DNA of 64,000 nucleotides, from assembly GCA_964612855.1 (NCBI GenBank), contig CAZTDR010000001.1:68665-132664 (forward strand). Direction: 5' to 3'. Source of the stretch: DATIJJ01 sp964612855. GTDB taxonomy: Bacteria; Pseudomonadota; Gammaproteobacteria; DSM-16500. Below the pieces are notes generated by a model. It ran no database searches and was not told the DNA's origin. It saw nothing but the letters and a program-made list of their open reading frames with translations. The position numbers and the translations under genes were made by a program. Of the stretch, positions 61,234 to 64,000 are shown one piece after another (within the stretch, counting starts at the first letter, position 1; each line of letters starts with the position of its first letter).

Positions 61234-62145
61234 ATGAGAGGCGTAATAGAAAGAAAACCTTATCCAGCATCGTTTTTTTTCTCGTTGTTGTTACATGTTG
61301 TTATTATCATCGTGTTAATCGGCAGTTTTGAATGGAGCTCTCGTATGCCCGTTTTACAAAACGCCGATCAGAATAAAGAAGTCATTAACGCTCGCGTGAT
61401 CACCTCAACTCCATTGCCTCGAAAAGTGATTCCCCAGCCAGAAAAAATTATCCCTAAACCCGTATTTACGCCTAAACCTGTGCCGCTTCAACCTAAGTTG
61501 CAACCGGCTCCTTTGCCTATACCTGAACCGGCAAAACCCGCTATTCAACCCAAACCTGAACCTGCAAAGCCCACTATTCAACCTAAACCTATTCCGCCGA
61601 AGAAACAAGCCATTGCTATAGACAATAAAAAAGAGAAAAAAATGGAGCAAGATAAAATTGCTCAGCAATTATTAGCGGATATTAAGAAACAATCTAGCCA
61701 GCAAAAAAAGATCAAACAAAAAGACGTTGCTGCTGAATTTGCTAAAGATCTCAAACAGCTTGCGGCTAAATCATTACAACAGGATATTCAGCAAGAACAA
61801 AAGCGAATGGCAGGAGCACGGACACAGCAAGTGCAAGGTGAGGTCAACAAATATAAAGCGCTTATTTTGCAGGCAATTAGTCAAAATTGGGTATTTCCAC
61901 CGACAATTAATAAAAATTTATCTGCAGAATTAATGATTCGCGTGGCACCCGGTGGCGCTGTATTAGATGTGCAAGTTGTAAAAAGCAGTGGTGATAGTGG
62001 GTTAGATAACTCAGCGCGCGCTGCGGTTTTTAAGGCATCGCCTTTACCTGTACCGCTTGATGCCGACGCGTTTGATACTTTTCGACAATTTCTTCTCAAA
62101 GTCCGACCCAAAGATATATTAAATTCAGAAAACTGGGAAAGTTGA
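61234..62145 (+). CDS. tolA: TolA
   Basis: 303 residues. An N-terminal membrane helix (FFSLLLHVVIIIVLIG, about 15-30) anchors it. A proline/lysine-rich linker with PKPxP repeats (KPVFTPKPVPLQPKLQPAPL) is followed by a charged helix and the C-terminal domain (VQGEVNKYKALILQAISQNW then SAELMIRVAPGGAVLDVQVV). The domain reaches the outer membrane. Starts 2 bases after tolR. The usual next genes, tolB and pal, are not in this window. Confidence 0.93.
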   Translation: MRGVIERKPYPASFFFSLLLHVVIIIVLIGSFEWSSRMPVLQNADQNKEVINARVITSTPLPRKVIPQPEKIIPKPVFTPKPVPLQPKLQPAPLPIPEPAKPAIQPKPEPAKPTIQPKPIPPKKQAIAIDNKKEKKMEQDKIAQQLLADIKKQSSQQKKIKQKDVAAEFAKDLKQLAAKSLQQDIQQEQKRMAGARTQQVQGEVNKYKALILQAISQNWVFPPTINKNLSAELMIRVAPGGAVLDVQVVKSSGDSGLDNSARAAVFKASPLPVPLDADAFDTFRQFLLKVRPKDILNSENWES

Positions 62146-62364
62146 TTTATAGGCGCTTCTGCTGCGGGAACGTCTTTATGCTACACAAAAACAAGGATTT
62201 TGCTAGGAATTCTCTCATTGCGCTAAGCTTATTAAACAAGCTGCTACGCTTAAATTATGTCCATGTGATATGCTAAAGGATAAGTAAAAAAAAGAGGTGG
62301 TTGTATTTAGTACGCGTGTGGGGCTTCACCCCAAGTCTACCTTTATGGTAAGGAGACCATTTTA

Positions 62365-63852
62365 ATGCTACTACAACTTATTCTCATTGCAGTGACTATT
62401 GCGCTTGGTTTTTATTTATGGCGCTGCATTAACTCGATTCAACGACTCAAGCAAACTTCTTCCGCACTAAATGCTGAGCTCGAACAAAATCTCCAACAAC
62501 GACAAGAGTTAACCCAAGAAATAACCAGACTAAAAGAACAGGTTTCTTCGAGCGAATTGATAGATGCTTTGACCGGATTACCTAGCCGAAAAATATTTGA
62601 AGATCATTTAACTTTGACCATCCATCAAAGTCGTCGCCATCAATTAACTTGCTGTGTCATGTTTTTAGATTTAGATGGTTTTAAGATTGTGAATGATGCA
62701 CTAGGCTATGATATCGGCGATCTTTTACTGAAAGAAACGGCAGAAAGACTCAAAACCTGTGTGCGTCAAGTGGATACGTTGAGTCGTTTTGCGGGGGACG
62801 AGTTTGTTTTTATTTTTTCGCAAATTAATAAAGCGGAAACCGCAGCCTATATTGCCAAGCGTTTACTGGATGCCATTGCACAACCCTTTATGGAGCAAGA
62901 ACAAGAGCTTTACTTAACAGCAAGTATTGGTATTGCTGTTTTCCCCGGTGATGGAGATGACGGCAAGATATTATTGAAAAATGCCGACATTGCTTTAAGC
63001 CAAGCTAAATTGCGCGGCCGCAATACCTATCAATTTTATCAGCAAGAAATGCATGATTTAAGTCGTCGCGAATTGATTTTAAGTTCCAGTTTGCATAATG
63101 AGACTAGCTATCAACATTTTAATATACTTTATCTGCCACGCATTGATCTTGAAACGAAAAAAATTGTCTGTATGGAAGCAATTTTGGAATGGCAGCATCC
63201 CGATTTTGGCTTGGTGACCTTCGAAGAATTTTCGCGATTGGCTGAGAAAAATAATAATATGATTGCGATTTATGAATGGTTGCTCCGAAATGCGTGCCGA
63301 GATTTTATGAATTGGAAGCAACATAATTTCCATCCACAGGCTATTTCGATGCAGGTTTCATTAAAACAATTGGAGAATACGCATTTTATTCAAAAAATTT
63401 CAGCTATCCTGCAGGAAACTAAATTCGATCCCAATAATTTAGTGTTTGAAGTAACAGAGTCTTCTTTGTTAACAAAAATTGATATGGTCGAAAAAGTGCT
63501 GCACATGTTAAAACGGTTGGGGGTGCAGATCACAATTAATAATTTTGGGGCGAGTCATTTACAGTTGCAACACTTACGGCGTTTGCCCATTGATATTTTT
63601 AAAATAGATCGTACATTAGTTTATGATATCGACACCAACCAAGAGAGTGAAGCCATCGTAAAATTGATTATTGCGCTTGCAAAAAGTTTGCAATCCACAG
63701 TCATTGCAGAAGGAGTTGAAAACTCCAATCAAAAAAATGCGTTGCGCAAGTTGGGTTGTATGACGATGCAAGGCCAGTTATTTAGCAATCCGGTTGTGGC
63801 TAAAGATTTTACAGAAAACTTAGTGCAGAGTATTCATGTAAGTGCGGAATAA
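62365..63852 (+). CDS. GGDEF-EAL protein with intact I-site and degenerate EAL
   Basis: 495 residues. An N-terminal membrane helix (1-20) is followed by a coiled coil. The GGDEF domain has AGDEF (143-147) and the inhibitory RxxD (RQVD, 134-137) at the correct 5-residue spacing. In the EAL domain the catalytic motif is EAI (271-273), the metal-binding Asp pair is Asn-Asn (INNFG, 391-395) and a conserved Asn before VSL is Gln, so phosphodiesterase activity is unlikely. It probably makes cyclic di-GMP or senses it. AAGGAG precedes the ATG. Confidence 0.85.
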   Translation: MLLQLILIAVTIALGFYLWRCINSIQRLKQTSSALNAELEQNLQQRQELTQEITRLKEQVSSSELIDALTGLPSRKIFEDHLTLTIHQSRRHQLTCCVMFLDLDGFKIVNDALGYDIGDLLLKETAERLKTCVRQVDTLSRFAGDEFVFIFSQINKAETAAYIAKRLLDAIAQPFMEQEQELYLTASIGIAVFPGDGDDGKILLKNADIALSQAKLRGRNTYQFYQQEMHDLSRRELILSSSLHNETSYQHFNILYLPRIDLETKKIVCMEAILEWQHPDFGLVTFEEFSRLAEKNNNMIAIYEWLLRNACRDFMNWKQHNFHPQAISMQVSLKQLENTHFIQKISAILQETKFDPNNLVFEVTESSLLTKIDMVEKVLHMLKRLGVQITINNFGASHLQLQHLRRLPIDIFKIDRTLVYDIDTNQESEAIVKLIIALAKSLQSTVIAEGVENSNQKNALRKLGCMTMQGQLFSNPVVAKDFTENLVQSIHVSAE

Positions 63853-63913
63853 TTTCCAAGCTCGTTATCCCCAATAGCGTTCGTGGATCATTCACTTCTT
63901 AAATAATCTATGA

Positions 63914-63943
63914 TATATACTCATCACACCTCAAGATGCGAAC
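63914..63943. repeat. Possible divergent arm of fold-back element G
   Basis: TATATACTCATCACACCTCA then AGATGCGAAC resembles the outer arm of element G (TATATACTCGCCGCACTTGA and on). The resemblance is partial. Its partner, if any, is beyond the window. Confidence 0.35.
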
Positions 63944-63946
63944 TTC

Positions 63947-64000
63947 GTCATCCCCGAATGCTTCTATCGGGGATCTCCTTATTAGTAGACAGATCCCCGA
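63947..64000. repeat. Family E palindrome (cut by window end)
   Basis: GTCATCCCCGAATGCTTCTA and following sequence match the left arm and spacer of the other family-E copies; the right arm continues past the window. Confidence 0.85.

Overview
The window looks like part of a chromosome from an AT-rich gammaproteobacterium of the Legionellales, most likely Coxiellaceae/Legionellaceae-like. Three things suggest this. The core-gene blocks have gammaproteobacterial order: ispB/rplU/rpmA/obgE, ribF-ileS-lspA, lnt-leuS-lptE-holA-nadD-rsfS-rlmH, prfB-lysS, fmdB-DUF502-aspS-yebC-ruvC and ruvAB-ybgC-tolQRA. There is an IcmD/DotP-like Dot/Icm component and a LbtU-type siderophore porin. Several orphan coiled-coil or low-complexity proteins resemble the cargo of intracellular Legionellales. 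The genus cannot be fixed from the sequence alone.

Layout. 1-2.6 kb: the end of an AbiE-like antitoxin gene, its partner truncated by a repeat, and an orphan membrane protein. 3-13.5 kb: tRNA-Pro, ispB, rplU-rpmA, obgE, rpsT, murJ, ribF-ileS and lspA. 13.6-17 kb: a hydrolase, the icmD-like gene with an exclusion-type lipoprotein, and a kinase-like gene. 17-24.5 kb: the minus-strand lnt to rlmH series. 24.8-34 kb: LbtU-like porin, DUF1841-nth, a polyprenyl-phosphate glycosyltransferase, two orphan genes and tamAB. 34-41.5 kb: an accessory stretch that reads as an old tandem duplication of a nitrilase-histone deacetylase pair; each spacer now holds different inserted DNA (a regulator/sensor/flavin-oxidoreductase group in one, a GC-rich inverted-repeat element in the other). 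41.9-44.5 kb: prfB with its programmed frameshift, and lysS. 44.8-52 kb: an orphan effector-like gene, pseudopilins, a glycosyltransferase, wrbA, an SDR and an ABC exporter. 52-64 kb: fmdB to tolA and a GGDEF/EAL protein, with a three-gene hipBST toxin-antitoxin operon between ruvC and ruvA.

The genes cover translation (six aminoacyl-tRNA, ribosomal and release-factor functions), envelope assembly (Lnt, LspA, LptE, TamAB, MurJ, Tol) and DNA repair (RuvABC, Nth). Several neighbours are translationally coupled by 1-4 nt overlaps.

The most unusual feature is the repeat load. Nearly every operon boundary holds a palindromic element from at least five short families. Three further long fold-back elements (167-187 bp) share a small conserved tip (AATAGC-N2/3-GCTATT) but have unrelated arms. 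Some repeats have entered genes: they supply stop codons for leuS and a hydrolase, encode much of the leader of a type IV pilin-like protein, and truncate the AbiEii-like toxin. I regard the fold-back family with a constant tip and variable arms as the best candidate for an undescribed element.
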